Origin: Lachnoanaerobaculum orale
GTDB taxonomy: Bacteria > Bacillota > Clostridia > Lachnospirales > Lachnospiraceae
DNA: 64,000 bases
Direction of reading: 5' to 3'
NCBI RefSeq assembly: GCF_003862485.1
Contig: NZ_RRCM01000001.1
Coordinates: forward strand, 1,018,319 to 1,082,318
The notes under the pieces are model-generated. The model did not search any database and was not told the origin of the DNA. It saw nothing but the letters and a program-made list of their open reading frames with translations. Position 1 is the first letter of the stretch. Each line of letters starts with the position of its first letter. Below, piece by piece: positions 45,822 to 54,394 of the stretch. The position numbers and the translations under genes were made by a program.

Positions 45822-46385
45822 ATGTCATTAATTAACAAGGAAGTTGGAGAGTTTAGCGTACAGGGATTTCATAAGGGAGATTTCGTTGAGGTATCTAAGA
45901 AGGATATCTTAGGAAAGTGGAGTGTGTTCTTCTTCTATCCTGCAGATTTCACATTTGTATGTCCTACAGAGTTGGAGGATTTACAGAAGAACTATAAGGA
46001 GTTTAAAGAGGCAGGATGTGAGATCTATTCAGTTTCAACAGATACACATTTCACACATAAGGCATGGCATGATCATTCAGAGCGTATCTCAAAGATTGAG
46101 TATCCGATGCTTGCAGATCCTACACATGTACTTTCAAGAGATTTTGAAGTATATATCGAGGAGAACGGTTTGGCAGAGAGAGGTTCTTTCATCATCAATC
46201 CTGACGGAAAGATCGTTTCTTATGAAGTAAACGCAGGTGGCGTAGGAAGAAATGCGGAAGAGCTTTTAAGAAAGCTTCGTGCTTGCCAGTTCGTTCATGA
46301 GCATGGCGATCAGGTTTGCCCTGCTAAGTGGCAGCCGGGTGCTGAGACATTAAAGCCAAGTCTTGATCTTGTAGGTCAGTTATAA
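45822..46385 (+). CDS. ahpC: Alkyl hydroperoxide reductase subunit C (peroxiredoxin)
   Basis: AhpC reduces hydrogen peroxide, organic peroxides and peroxynitrite. The peroxidatic cysteine is C47 in DFTFVCPTE and the resolving one C166 in HGDQVCPAKW, as in typical 2-Cys AhpC. The length is 187 residues. ATG 45822 sits 6 nt after AGGAGG; an in-frame ATG at 45756 is rejected because homology starts MSLINKEV. The reductase gene follows 14 nt later. Confidence 0.97.
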   Translation: MSLINKEVGEFSVQGFHKGDFVEVSKKDILGKWSVFFFYPADFTFVCPTELEDLQKNYKEFKEAGCEIYSVSTDTHFTHKAWHDHSERISKIEYPMLADPTHVLSRDFEVYIEENGLAERGSFIINPDGKIVSYEVNAGGVGRNAEELLRKLRACQFVHEHGDQVCPAKWQPGAETLKPSLDLVGQL

Positions 46386-46399
46386 TATTAGGGGACATT

Positions 46400-48010
46400 A
46401 TGAGTAAAAACATGTATGATGCAGTCATTGTGGGCGGAGGTCCTGCAGGTCTGACAGCGGCTATTTATTTAGCCAGAGCATATTATCGTGTACTTGTTAT
46501 AGAAAAAGAAAAATTTGGCGGTCAGATTACTCTGACCGCTGAAGTTGTAAATTATCCGGGTATAGAGCATATCTCAGGAGCCAAACTCGGAGAGCAGATG
46601 AGAAAACAGGCGGAAAACTTCGGTGCCGAATTCTTACTTGCTACAGTTGACTCCATTGATATGGACGGCGATATCAAGAAGGTCCATACATCAAAGGGAG
46701 ATATCGAGTGCTTCGGAGTAGTACTTGCAACAGGTGCATCACCCAGAATGATCGGATTTGAAGGTGAGGCAAAGTTTAAGGGTCATGGTGTTGCATATTG
46801 TGCTACATGTGATGGAGAATTCTTTAAAGGAAAGGAAGTCTTTGTTGTAGGAGGAGGCTTTGCGGCTGCGGAAGAAAGCGTATTCCTGACAAAGTATGCA
46901 AAGCATGTAACCATTCTTATCAGAGAGCCTGACTTTACCTGTGCAAAAACAACAGCACAACATGCATATGATAATGAGAAAATTACCGTACTTACACATA
47001 CCGAGGTGGTGAAAGTTGAAGGTGGAGACGTCCTTGAGAGAATTGTTTATAAGAACAATGAAACAGGTAAAGAAGAAGTATTTGAAGACAAGGAAGGCTT
47101 CGGTGTATTCGTATTTGCAGGATATGAGCCGGCAACCTCTTTGGTAAAGGACTTCGGAATGCTTGATGAAAGAGGATATGTAATTACAGACGCATCAAAG
47201 AAAACTGCAATTGACGGTCTTTATGCGGCCGGAGATGTTTGTATAAAGCCGCTCAGACAGGTTGTAACAACTGTCGGAGATGCAGGTATTGCAGCAACGG
47301 AACTTGAAAAGTATATCTCTGTAATGCATAAAAAGACAGGTATCAAGCCGGTAGTTCCTATAAGGCAATCAGGAGCCGGAAAGGGAAGTTTGCCGAAAGA
47401 AGAAGTTAAGGAAGAAGGATTATTCTCATCTGATATGCTTGCACAGTTAAATACCGTATTCGGTAAGATGGAAAAAGATATCTTACTTAAGGTATTTGTG
47501 AAGGATGATGATGTATCAAAAGAATTGCTTTCATATATGACCGAGCTTGGTAAACTTACAGACAAGATATCTGTTGAAGAGATAAAAGATGAAGCAAAGG
47601 CGCCTGTTGTAGAAATACATAGAGACGGAGAGTTCAGCGGATTAGCTTTCCACGGCGTTCCGGGAGGACATGAATTTACTTCATTTATTCTTGGTATATA
47701 CAATGTATCAGGTCCGGGACAGGGATTAAGTGATGATATAAGAGAAAAGATACTAAAAATAAAGGATAAAGTGTCATTTAAGATTTTAGTATCACTCAGT
47801 TGTACAATGTGTCCTGACCTTGTTGTAGCGGTACAAAGAATTGCTTCTCTAAATCCGAATATTGATGCACAAGTTTATGATATAAATCATTTCGGGGATC
47901 TCAGAGAAAAATATCATGTAATGAGTGTGCCATGTTTGGTAATGAATGAAGACAAGGTATTCTTCGGTAAGAAGAGCATAGAAGAAGTCCTTGAGTATAT
48001 AAACAATTAA
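46400..48010 (+). CDS. AhpF-like NADH-peroxiredoxin reductase with C-terminal thioredoxin fold
   Basis: Residues 1-310 are a thioredoxin-reductase-type flavoprotein: GGGPAGLTAAIYLARA binds FAD, YCATCDGEFF gives the redox pair C134/C137, and GGGFAAAEE binds NAD(P)H. After a linker (320-350), residues 355-536 form a thioredoxin-like pair of folds with a second redox pair C468/C471 in SCTMCPD. This is the reverse domain order of E. coli AhpF, in which the thioredoxin folds come first. Placed directly after ahpC, it should supply AhpC with electrons. Confidence 0.9.
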   Translation: MSKNMYDAVIVGGGPAGLTAAIYLARAYYRVLVIEKEKFGGQITLTAEVVNYPGIEHISGAKLGEQMRKQAENFGAEFLLATVDSIDMDGDIKKVHTSKGDIECFGVVLATGASPRMIGFEGEAKFKGHGVAYCATCDGEFFKGKEVFVVGGGFAAAEESVFLTKYAKHVTILIREPDFTCAKTTAQHAYDNEKITVLTHTEVVKVEGGDVLERIVYKNNETGKEEVFEDKEGFGVFVFAGYEPATSLVKDFGMLDERGYVITDASKKTAIDGLYAAGDVCIKPLRQVVTTVGDAGIAATELEKYISVMHKKTGIKPVVPIRQSGAGKGSLPKEEVKEEGLFSSDMLAQLNTVFGKMEKDILLKVFVKDDDVSKELLSYMTELGKLTDKISVEEIKDEAKAPVVEIHRDGEFSGLAFHGVPGGHEFTSFILGIYNVSGPGQGLSDDIREKILKIKDKVSFKILVSLSCTMCPDLVVAVQRIASLNPNIDAQVYDINHFGDLREKYHVMSVPCLVMNEDKVFFGKKSIEEVLEYINN

Positions 48011-48024
48011 ATATTGAATTCGGT

Positions 48025-48078
48025 AGGCTGAACAGTGTTATAAAAGTGAAGTTTTGTAACGGTTCAGCCTTGCTTTTT
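48025..48078 (+). terminator. Terminator after the ahpC operon
   Basis: AGGCTGAAC and GTTCAGCCT pair around a long loop and are followed by a T-rich tail. Confidence 0.75.
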
Positions 48079-48151
48079 ATATGGAAAAAATGATAAAATA
48101 TTGAATGTCTGACAAAGTAAATTGTAATATATTTTAAGGTCGGAGTCGTGG

Positions 48152-48178
48152 CTTATAAATATCGTTTATAAGTTTTTT
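48152..48178 (+). promoter_or_regulatory. Inverted repeat and T-run in the uxuB leader
   Basis: CTTATAAA, TATCG, TTTATAAG are perfect 8-bp arms 30 bases before the uxuB start, followed directly by T6. It could be an operator for a uronate regulator or a weak attenuator; sequence alone does not decide. Confidence 0.45.
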
Positions 48179-48201
48179 AGGTCAAAATGAGGAGAAGAAT
48201 A

Positions 48202-49812
48202 ATGAAACTCAATCAAAGAAGTATTTTAGAAAATGCAGCAGCTTGGGAAAAACTCGGATACTCTCTACCAAAGTATGACAGAGAGCAGGTGAAAAAGAAT
48301 ACACTTGCAAATCCGAACTGGATACATTTCGGTGCAGGAAACATTTTCAGAGCATTTCAGGCAAATGTTTTAAACAATCTTTTGAATGAAAAGAAAACCG
48401 ATATAGGTCTTCTCGTTGCTGAAGGATTCGACTACGAAATAATAGATAAGGCATTCAAGTCATTTGACGATCTGACAATATATATGAAACTTTGCTGTAA
48501 CGGAACGGTTGAGAAGAATATTGTAGGCTCTGTAGTAGAGTCTTTGAGAGTGGATCCGGAAAATTCAGACTACGAAACTTTAAAGGAGTTATTTAGAAAG
48601 CCTTCACTTCAAATGGTAAGTTTTACAATAACCGAAAAAGGTTATGCAGTAGTTGACGGAAACGGAAACACTCCTGCAGGCATAGAGGCGGACTTTAAGG
48701 TGGGTCCTGATAAAGCCACAAGTTACATGGGTAAGGTATGTGCCATGCTTTATGAGAGATTTAAGGCAGGTGCTCTTCCTGTAGCTATGGTGAGCATGGA
48801 TAACTGTTCACATAACGGTGACAAACTTAAGGCTGCTGTGGTAGCATTTGCAAAAAACTGGTGTGATAACAATGTCTGTGATAAAGGCTTTTTAGCATAT
48901 GTGGAAGATGAAAAAAAGGTAAGTTTCCCTTGGTCTATGATTGATAAAATAACACCGAGACCTGCCGACTCCGTAATGGATATGCTTGTTAAAGACGGAA
49001 TAGAGGATGTAGACTTTGTAAAGACAAGCAAGAACACATTCGTGGCACCTTTTGTAAATGCGGAAGAGGCGGAATACCTTGTAATAGAGGACAGCTTCCC
49101 AAACGGCAGACCGAAGCTTGAAGAAGGGGGAGTAATGTTTACAAAGCGTGAAGTTGTAGATATGGTGGAGAGAATGAAGGTATGCACCTGTCTTAATCCT
49201 CTTCATACTGCACTTGCAATATACGGTTGTCTCTTGGGATATGAAAAAATCAGCGATGAGATGAAAGACAGTGAGCTTACAAAACTTATAAAAACTATAG
49301 GATATAAAGAGGGGCTTCCGGTAGTTACAGATCCGGGAATCATCAATCCTAAAGAGTTCATAGATACTGTAGTAGAAGTAAGACTTCCAAATCCGTTTAT
49401 GCCTGATACACCGCAAAGAATTGCCTGTGATACATCACAAAAGCTTGCAATAAGATTCGGTGAGACAATAAAGGCATATGAAAAGAGTGAAAACTTAAAA
49501 GTATCAGATTTGAAGCTTATACCTCTTGTATTTGCAGGTTGGGCAAGATATCTGATGGGAATAGATGACAATTTAAATAAATTTGAACTAAGTCCGGATC
49601 CTTTACTTGAAAAGGTGGTCCCGATGGTGGAAGATATAAAGATTGGAGACAGCGATGTACATTCAAAGCTTGAGAAGTTGTTTGGCGATGCTTCCATATT
49701 CGGAGTAAACTTATATGAAGCAGGACTTGGAGAGCTTGCAGAAAAATACTTTGTTGAACTTATAGCAGGAAAGGGAGCTGTAAGGGAGACATTGAAGAAA
49801 TATGTGGGATAA
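48202..49812 (+). CDS. uxuB: Mannitol-dehydrogenase-family fructuronate reductase
   Basis: The enzyme should reduce fructuronate to D-mannonate with NADH in glucuronate breakdown. IHFGAGNIFRAFQANVL is the nucleotide-binding start, and CLNPLHTALAIYG and GMKVRLP-like EVRLPNPFMPDTPQR are family motifs. ATG 48202, 6 nt after AGGAGAAG, is chosen over ATG 48187. It is 536 residues. The mannonate dehydratase gene follows 53 nt later, which supports the uxuB name over other mannitol-dehydrogenase-family activities. Confidence 0.88.
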   Translation: MKLNQRSILENAAAWEKLGYSLPKYDREQVKKNTLANPNWIHFGAGNIFRAFQANVLNNLLNEKKTDIGLLVAEGFDYEIIDKAFKSFDDLTIYMKLCCNGTVEKNIVGSVVESLRVDPENSDYETLKELFRKPSLQMVSFTITEKGYAVVDGNGNTPAGIEADFKVGPDKATSYMGKVCAMLYERFKAGALPVAMVSMDNCSHNGDKLKAAVVAFAKNWCDNNVCDKGFLAYVEDEKKVSFPWSMIDKITPRPADSVMDMLVKDGIEDVDFVKTSKNTFVAPFVNAEEAEYLVIEDSFPNGRPKLEEGGVMFTKREVVDMVERMKVCTCLNPLHTALAIYGCLLGYEKISDEMKDSELTKLIKTIGYKEGLPVVTDPGIINPKEFIDTVVEVRLPNPFMPDTPQRIACDTSQKLAIRFGETIKAYEKSENLKVSDLKLIPLVFAGWARYLMGIDDNLNKFELSPDPLLEKVVPMVEDIKIGDSDVHSKLEKLFGDASIFGVNLYEAGLGELAEKYFVELIAGKGAVRETLKKYVG

Positions 49813-49865
49813 TATCAGTGACTTAGGTTACTTATATTTATAGATACTATAGTAAGGAGAAATTT

Positions 49866-50933
49866 ATGCAAATGACTTGGCGATGGTACGGAGAAGGAAA
49901 TGACTCCGTTACCTTAAAGCAAATCAAGCAGATTCCCGGTGTTGAAGGCATTGTTTGGGCATTGCACAACAAGGCTGCAGGAGAAGTTTGGGAAGTGGCC
50001 GAAATCGAAGAAGTAAGAAAGCAACTGGAACCATATGGCTTTAATATGGATGTGGTTGAATCTGTAAATGTTCACGATGATATAAAGATAGGTTTACCTA
50101 CAAGAGATGCACTTATAGAAAACTATAAAACAACTCTAAGAAATCTTGCAAAATTCGGTGTAAAGGTTGTATGTTACAACTTTATGCCGGTATTTGACTG
50201 GACCAGAACTGATTTACATCATGAGTTGCCTGACGGATCAAATGCACTTTTCTATGAAAAGAAAGTTATCAGAGAAGATCCTATTGAGATGGCAAGATAT
50301 ATCATAGAAGGATCAAAGGGATACACAATGCCGGGTTGGGAACCTGAAAGACTTGAGCATCTGAAGGAACTCTTTGAGGCATATAAGCCTGTTACCAAAG
50401 AAAAACTTTGGGAAAACTTAAAGTATTTCCTTGAAGCGATAATGCCTACTTGTGAGGAATGTAATATCAAGATGGCTATTCACCAGGATGATCCGCCATG
50501 GGATATTTTCGGACTTCCAAGACTTTTGGTTGATGAAGCCGCAATTGACAAGTTTTTAAAGCTTGTAGATAATCCTTATTCAGGACTTACACTTTGTTCA
50601 GGTTCACTTGGTGCAAATGAACATAACAGAGTTGCAGACATAGTCAGAAAGCACTGTGACAGAATCTACTTTGCACATATAAGAAATGTAAAGCATTATG
50701 AGGGAGGAGATTTCTCGGAAGTTTCACATAGAGATTGTGACGGAGATGTAGGAATCTTAGATATAATCAAAGCTTATCACGACTGCGGATATACAGGATA
50801 TATTCGTCCTGACCACGGAAGACATATATGGGATGAGAAGTGTAGACCGGGATACGGTTTGTATGACAGAGCACTTGGTGTAATGTATATACTAGGTGTA
50901 TGGGATGCACTTGAAAAGTTCGATAATAAATAA
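49866..50933 (+). CDS. uxuA: Mannonate dehydratase
   Basis: UxuA turns D-mannonate into 2-keto-3-deoxygluconate. The TIM-barrel start MQMTWRWYGEGNDSVTL, the substrate block KVVCYNFMPVFDWTRTDL, the metal ligands in MAIHQDDPPW and YFAHIRNVK, and the ending [13 protein letters not shown] are typical of UxuA. The length of 355 residues is normal. AAGGAGA precedes the ATG. A decayed copy of its 3' end lies at 51564. No kinase or aldolase for the next steps is in the window. Confidence 0.95.
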   Translation: MQMTWRWYGEGNDSVTLKQIKQIPGVEGIVWALHNKAAGEVWEVAEIEEVRKQLEPYGFNMDVVESVNVHDDIKIGLPTRDALIENYKTTLRNLAKFGVKVVCYNFMPVFDWTRTDLHHELPDGSNALFYEKKVIREDPIEMARYIIEGSKGYTMPGWEPERLEHLKELFEAYKPVTKEKLWENLKYFLEAIMPTCEECNIKMAIHQDDPPWDIFGLPRLLVDEAAIDKFLKLVDNPYSGLTLCSGSLGANEHNRVADIVRKHCDRIYFAHIRNVKHYEGGDFSEVSHRDCDGDVGILDIIKAYHDCGYTGYIRPDHGRHIWDEKCRPGYGLYDRALGVMYILGVWDALEKFDNK

Positions 50934-50963
50934 AAATTTTAAGTGATGTTGGAGTGCAGATGA

Positions 50964-51092
50964 ATGTATGATAAGTATAAAAATGATAAAAAATATTTGA
51001 AATATAAGAAAGCAGCGTTCATTTGTTCAATATTGGATACATGTAGTAAATTAGAACAATTAGGAGTAATTAGGCAGGTAGAGGTAATTTAG
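50964..51092 (+). CDS. 42-residue ORF coupled to the SdpI-like gene
   Basis: ATG 50964 follows GGAG by 9 nt and opens a 42-codon frame whose stop is one base before the SdpI-like start. The peptide begins with a basic stretch (KYKNDKKYLKYKKAAF) and ends LEQLGVIRQVEVI. No family is recognised; it could be a remnant of a regulator, as sdpR precedes sdpI in Bacillus, but the sequence does not resemble SdpR. Confidence 0.35.
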   Translation: MYDKYKNDKKYLKYKKAAFICSILDTCSKLEQLGVIRQVEVI

Positions 51093-51093
51093 T

Positions 51094-51429
51094 ATGAAAT
51101 ATTTTTTTATGATTGTTGATTATATTATACCTATTCTAATGATTATTTCACCTCCATGGTGGAAAAAAATAGCCAATGGTGGTATTAACAGGTATTCAGG
51201 AATGAGGACTTCTTTGTCAATGAAAAACGAAGAAAACTGGAAGAAAGCCAATTTGCTATGTGGAAAATATTATTTTAGAGTAGGGATAGTTTTATTTATT
51301 TTGGTTTTTTTAATAAGATACATTAAAGTAGTTCCTATGGAATGGAATTCTCTGATTACTACATCTATTTGTATTGTTAGTATGATTGCATTAACGGTGT
51401 TTGTAGATAATAAGATTAAAGAAGGGTAG
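51094..51429 (+). CDS. SdpI/YhfL family membrane protein
   Basis: The 111 residues hold three membrane helices (about 4-20, 60-78, 86-104) and the family motif NRYSGMRTSLSMKNEENWKK in the first loop. SdpI gives Bacillus immunity to the SdpC killing toxin and sequesters a repressor; other members are of unknown role. Here no sdpC-like toxin or repressor gene is visible. AGAGGTAA lies before the ATG. Confidence 0.78.
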   Translation: MKYFFMIVDYIIPILMIISPPWWKKIANGGINRYSGMRTSLSMKNEENWKKANLLCGKYYFRVGIVLFILVFLIRYIKVVPMEWNSLITTSICIVSMIALTVFVDNKIKEG

Positions 51430-51563
51430 TTTTGTATTAAATGTGATTACTGACTTAAAAGCAAAACAAATTAAAAAGAAGTGCAGATTTCAAAAGAAAA
51501 ATAGAAAAAGGTGGAGTATTTGAAGCCTTTGAAAGAAAAATACAGGTAGGCAGGAAGATACAA

Positions 51564-51679
51564 ATATTCGTCCTGACCACGGAAGACATATCTGGGATGA
51601 GAAGTGTAGACCGGGATACGGTTTGTATGACAGAGCGCTTGGTGTATGTGATGCACTTGAAAAGTTTGATAGAAAATAA
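51564..51679 (+). pseudogene. Remnant duplicate of the uxuA 3' end
   Basis: From ATATTCGTCCTGACC onward this stretch matches the last ~130 bases of uxuA almost base for base ([26 protein letters not shown]) and keeps the stop codon. A piece of about 18 bases between two GGTGTA repeats is lost, so GVMYILGVWDALEKF becomes GVCDALEKF. There is no start codon or ribosome site. The 130 bases before it hold nothing recognisable. Confidence 0.88.
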
Positions 51680-51708
51680 TAAAAATATCTATATAATAAG
51701 ATTTTTTT

Positions 51709-51739
51709 AGGGAAGATTTGTATCTTCCCTTTTGTTATT
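51709..51739 (+). terminator. Terminator after the uxuA remnant
   Basis: AGGGAAGAT and ATCTTCCCT pair around a short loop, then TTTTG. It may be the original terminator of a second uxuA copy. Confidence 0.8.
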
Positions 51740-51918
51740 TTAAATAAGAATATATAAATTAACAATACGCTCTTTTTGTGTTGATAATAATATATATTTT
51801 TATATACTGTTTTTGCGATGTAAGAATTTTGTAATCTTTTAGAAAGATAATTTACATTGAATTATTTTAGTAACGGTGGTATCATCCTACTGTTTGGTTA
51901 AGAAAGTTTTAATAATAA

Positions 51919-52560
51919 ATGGAGGGATATATGAAACGTGTATTAACAACATTAGCATTAGGATTTGGATTGACAGTAGGTGCTGTATTTGCAGCAAATG
52001 CAGCTCCGTCAGTAGTAATAACACCGGGTGCTCATACAGTTGTGGCAACATCATCTGTAGCAGCTCCGTCAGTAGTAATAACACCGGGTGCTCATACAGT
52101 TGTGGCAACATCATCTGTAGCAACACCTTCAGTGCCTAGAGCAACAGGCTCAAATTCACATGGACATGGACATGGCGGTTCTTCAGGCGGCGGTTCAGGA
52201 TCAAGTAACAGAAGAAGCAGCTCAGTATCAACTTTAAGCTCTTCAGCGGGTACATGGGTGAAGGATGCTCATGGCTGGTGGTTAAACTATGGTGCAGGAA
52301 ATTATGCAAAGAATACTTGGGTATTCAAGGATTCTAAATGGTATTATTTCAATGCAGACGGTTATATGTATACTTCATGGTTACATATCAATAACAACTG
52401 GTACTACTTACATGACGACGGACATATGAACATCGGATGGCTTTTGACAGAGAATACACATAAGTGGTATTACTTTGATGCTAACGGTGCTATGTGGTAC
52501 AATGCAACAACTCCTGACGGATACTATGTAAATAACGACGGAGTTTATGTAGCAAGATAA
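51919..52560 (+). CDS. Secreted choline/cell-wall-binding repeat protein
   Basis: A signal peptide (about 1-26, ending VFAANA) is followed by two identical 20-residue units that begin APSVVITPGAHTVVATSSVA, then a Gly/Ser/His-rich linker. The C-terminal ~95 residues are four to five choline-binding (CW_1) repeats such as WYYFNADGYMYTSWLHINNN and KWYYFDANGAMWYN. Such repeats attach proteins to choline-bearing teichoic acids. No catalytic domain is present, so it may be a surface adhesin or scaffold. GGAGG lies before the ATG. Confidence 0.85.
   Translation: MEGYMKRVLTTLALGFGLTVGAVFAANAAPSVVITPGAHTVVATSSVAAPSVVITPGAHTVVATSSVATPSVPRATGSNSHGHGHGGSSGGGSGSSNRRSSSVSTLSSSAGTWVKDAHGWWLNYGAGNYAKNTWVFKDSKWYYFNADGYMYTSWLHINNNWYYLHDDGHMNIGWLLTENTHKWYYFDANGAMWYNATTPDGYYVNNDGVYVAR
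52000..52119 (+). repeat. Perfect 60-bp tandem duplication inside the choline-binding gene
   Basis: Bases 52000-52059 and 52060-52119 are identical; each encodes the same 20 residues in frame. The lack of any difference points to recent duplication or ongoing slippage. Confidence 0.97.
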
Positions 52561-52576
52561 TTTAATAAAGCTGATT

Positions 52577-52609
52577 AAGCGGATAGGTTGTTGCCTATCC
52601 GCTTTTTTT
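52577..52609 (+). terminator. Terminator after the choline-binding gene
   Basis: AAGCGGATAGG and CCTATCCGCTT form an 11-bp stem with a 6-nt loop, followed by T7. Confidence 0.92.
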
Positions 52610-52764
52610 GAATCTGTAAATCGGCTTATCATAATTGCTATAACAGAAATAAAATTGATGTAATAAGAACACAAACTTTACACTTGGAGCACACATTTTG
52701 AACATGATTTCATCAGATAATATATTTCATAAACAAAAACCCCATTTTAGAAACGAGGTGCAAT

Positions 52765-54312
52765 ATGAAAAAGAATAAAAAGAAAATGTGTGCATGGCTT
52801 ATCACTGTGGCGCTTGGACTTGCAATAGCAGGATGTTCAAATGCAAAGATGACAACCACAACAGAAACTACTGTGCAGCAGAGTGAGACTACAGCGGCAA
52901 ACACTTCAAGCAGTACGACTAAAGGTGCATATTCGGATGAAGATCTTAATACTTCATACTCGGATTCGGATACAAAGATAGAACTTAGCAACCAAAGTGC
53001 CGATATTACAGGTGACGGTGCTACATTTGAAAATGGAAATGTAAAGATTACAAAAGCCGGTACATATGTACTGAGCGGTGAATTTGACGGACAGATAATT
53101 ACGGAAGTAGGAGATGAAGACGTGGTACACCTGGTATTTAACGGTGTAAATATTACAAATACAAAATCTGCAGCTGTCAATGCAGCTACCGGAAAGAAAG
53201 TTGTAATAACACTTGTAGACGGAACAACCAATACCTTAAGCGACGGTACAAGTTATGAGTATGCTGACGGTGAGGATGAGCCTGATGCAACACTTTTTGT
53301 AAAGAATAATTTGACCATAAACGGAACCGGCAGCTTAAATATCGATTCAAATTATGCTACAGCGATAAAGGCAAAGGATAACCTTATTATACTGGACAGC
53401 AAGATAAATATTGATTCTGTAGGTAAGGCGATAAAGGGAAAAGATTCTGTAACTGTAGAGAATGCAAATATCACTATAAATGCTGAAGATGACGGCATAA
53501 CTACAGACGGTGCGCTGGTAATAAACAGCGGAAATATCAATATAGAAAAGGCGGGAGAAGGTCTTGAAGGTGTCACCATTGATATTAACGGCGGAAATAT
53601 TGATATTGTTGCAACAGATGACGGTATAAATGCAAGAGGTCTTATCGATGACAGTGCTACAGATGCCGAGAAGGAAGCTTACGGTGAGGAAAATCAGGCC
53701 GATACATATCTGAGAATCACAGGCGGAGTTGTAAATGTAAATGCAAGCGCTGACGGTATAGATTCAAACGGTCAGGTATATATTGACGGCGGAACAGTAA
53801 TTGTATCAAGTGCAACTTCAGGTCCTGATGTGGCACTTGACTACAACGGAAAGGCCGTTATCACAGGAGGAACATTTGTAAGTACAGGTATGCAGGAGAT
53901 GGCGCAGACATTTGACAGCAGTTCTACACAAAACTTTATAACCGTATACTATGACAGTGCGGTTGTGGCAGGCAGTGAGATAAAGGTAACCGATAAAGAC
54001 GGCAACACTGTATTAAGCTATAATGCGGATAAAGAATTTACATTTGCGGTTATATCTTCAGATAAGCTTTCTACAGGTGAAACATATACTGTAACTGCAG
54101 GAGATAACAGCAATGAAGTAACTATAACTGCAGGCGGAAGTACTATAGGTGAGAGAAGCGCAGGCGGACCGGGCGGTTCTAACGGAAACGGAGGTCCGGG
54201 AGGAAATCCTCCTACAGGAGAGCCGCCACAAAAGCCTACAGATGCAAACGGAAATGAGCTTGAAATGCCGGAGCCACAAAGCAGTGGTGCATCACAGACT
54301 GAAAAAAATTAA
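52765..54312 (+). CDS. DUF4353 carbohydrate-binding-domain lipoprotein
   Basis: A lipoprotein signal ends in AIAGC with Cys23 or so, followed by a Thr/Ser-rich linker. The body (about 75-430) is a right-handed beta-helix-like repeat rich in Asn, Gly and Asp (NITNTKSAAVNAATGKKVVI, GDGTTNTLSDG-type blocks) matching DUF4353, annotated as carbohydrate-binding. The C-terminal 60 residues are a Gly/Pro-rich low-complexity tail with GGPGGSNGNGGPGGNPP. It should sit on the outer face of the membrane; the ligand is unknown. GAGGTG precedes the ATG. Confidence 0.83.
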   Translation: MKKNKKKMCAWLITVALGLAIAGCSNAKMTTTTETTVQQSETTAANTSSSTTKGAYSDEDLNTSYSDSDTKIELSNQSADITGDGATFENGNVKITKAGTYVLSGEFDGQIITEVGDEDVVHLVFNGVNITNTKSAAVNAATGKKVVITLVDGTTNTLSDGTSYEYADGEDEPDATLFVKNNLTINGTGSLNIDSNYATAIKAKDNLIILDSKINIDSVGKAIKGKDSVTVENANITINAEDDGITTDGALVINSGNINIEKAGEGLEGVTIDINGGNIDIVATDDGINARGLIDDSATDAEKEAYGEENQADTYLRITGGVVNVNASADGIDSNGQVYIDGGTVIVSSATSGPDVALDYNGKAVITGGTFVSTGMQEMAQTFDSSSTQNFITVYYDSAVVAGSEIKVTDKDGNTVLSYNADKEFTFAVISSDKLSTGETYTVTAGDNSNEVTITAGGSTIGERSAGGPGGSNGNGGPGGNPPTGEPPQKPTDANGNELEMPEPQSSGASQTEKN

Positions 54313-54349
54313 AAATATATTTGATAAATGCATATAAAATGATAAACTT

Positions 54350-54378
54350 AGATAGAGGGTTGGTTGCCCTCTATCTTT
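54350..54378 (+). terminator. Terminator after the DUF4353 gene
   Basis: AGATAGAGGG and CCCTCTATCT form a perfect 10-bp stem with a 7-nt loop and TTTT. Confidence 0.85.
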
Positions 54379-54394
54379 TGATTTGAGGAGATTT

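Noticed and set aside
51471..51656. Minus-strand ORF of 61 residues
   Set aside because: It is the reverse of the uxuA remnant, which matches uxuA in the plus direction down to the stop codon.
52713..53231. 172-residue minus-strand ORF opposite the DUF4353 gene
   Set aside because: It is a low-complexity shadow of the Thr/Ser-rich coding strand, without a ribosome site.
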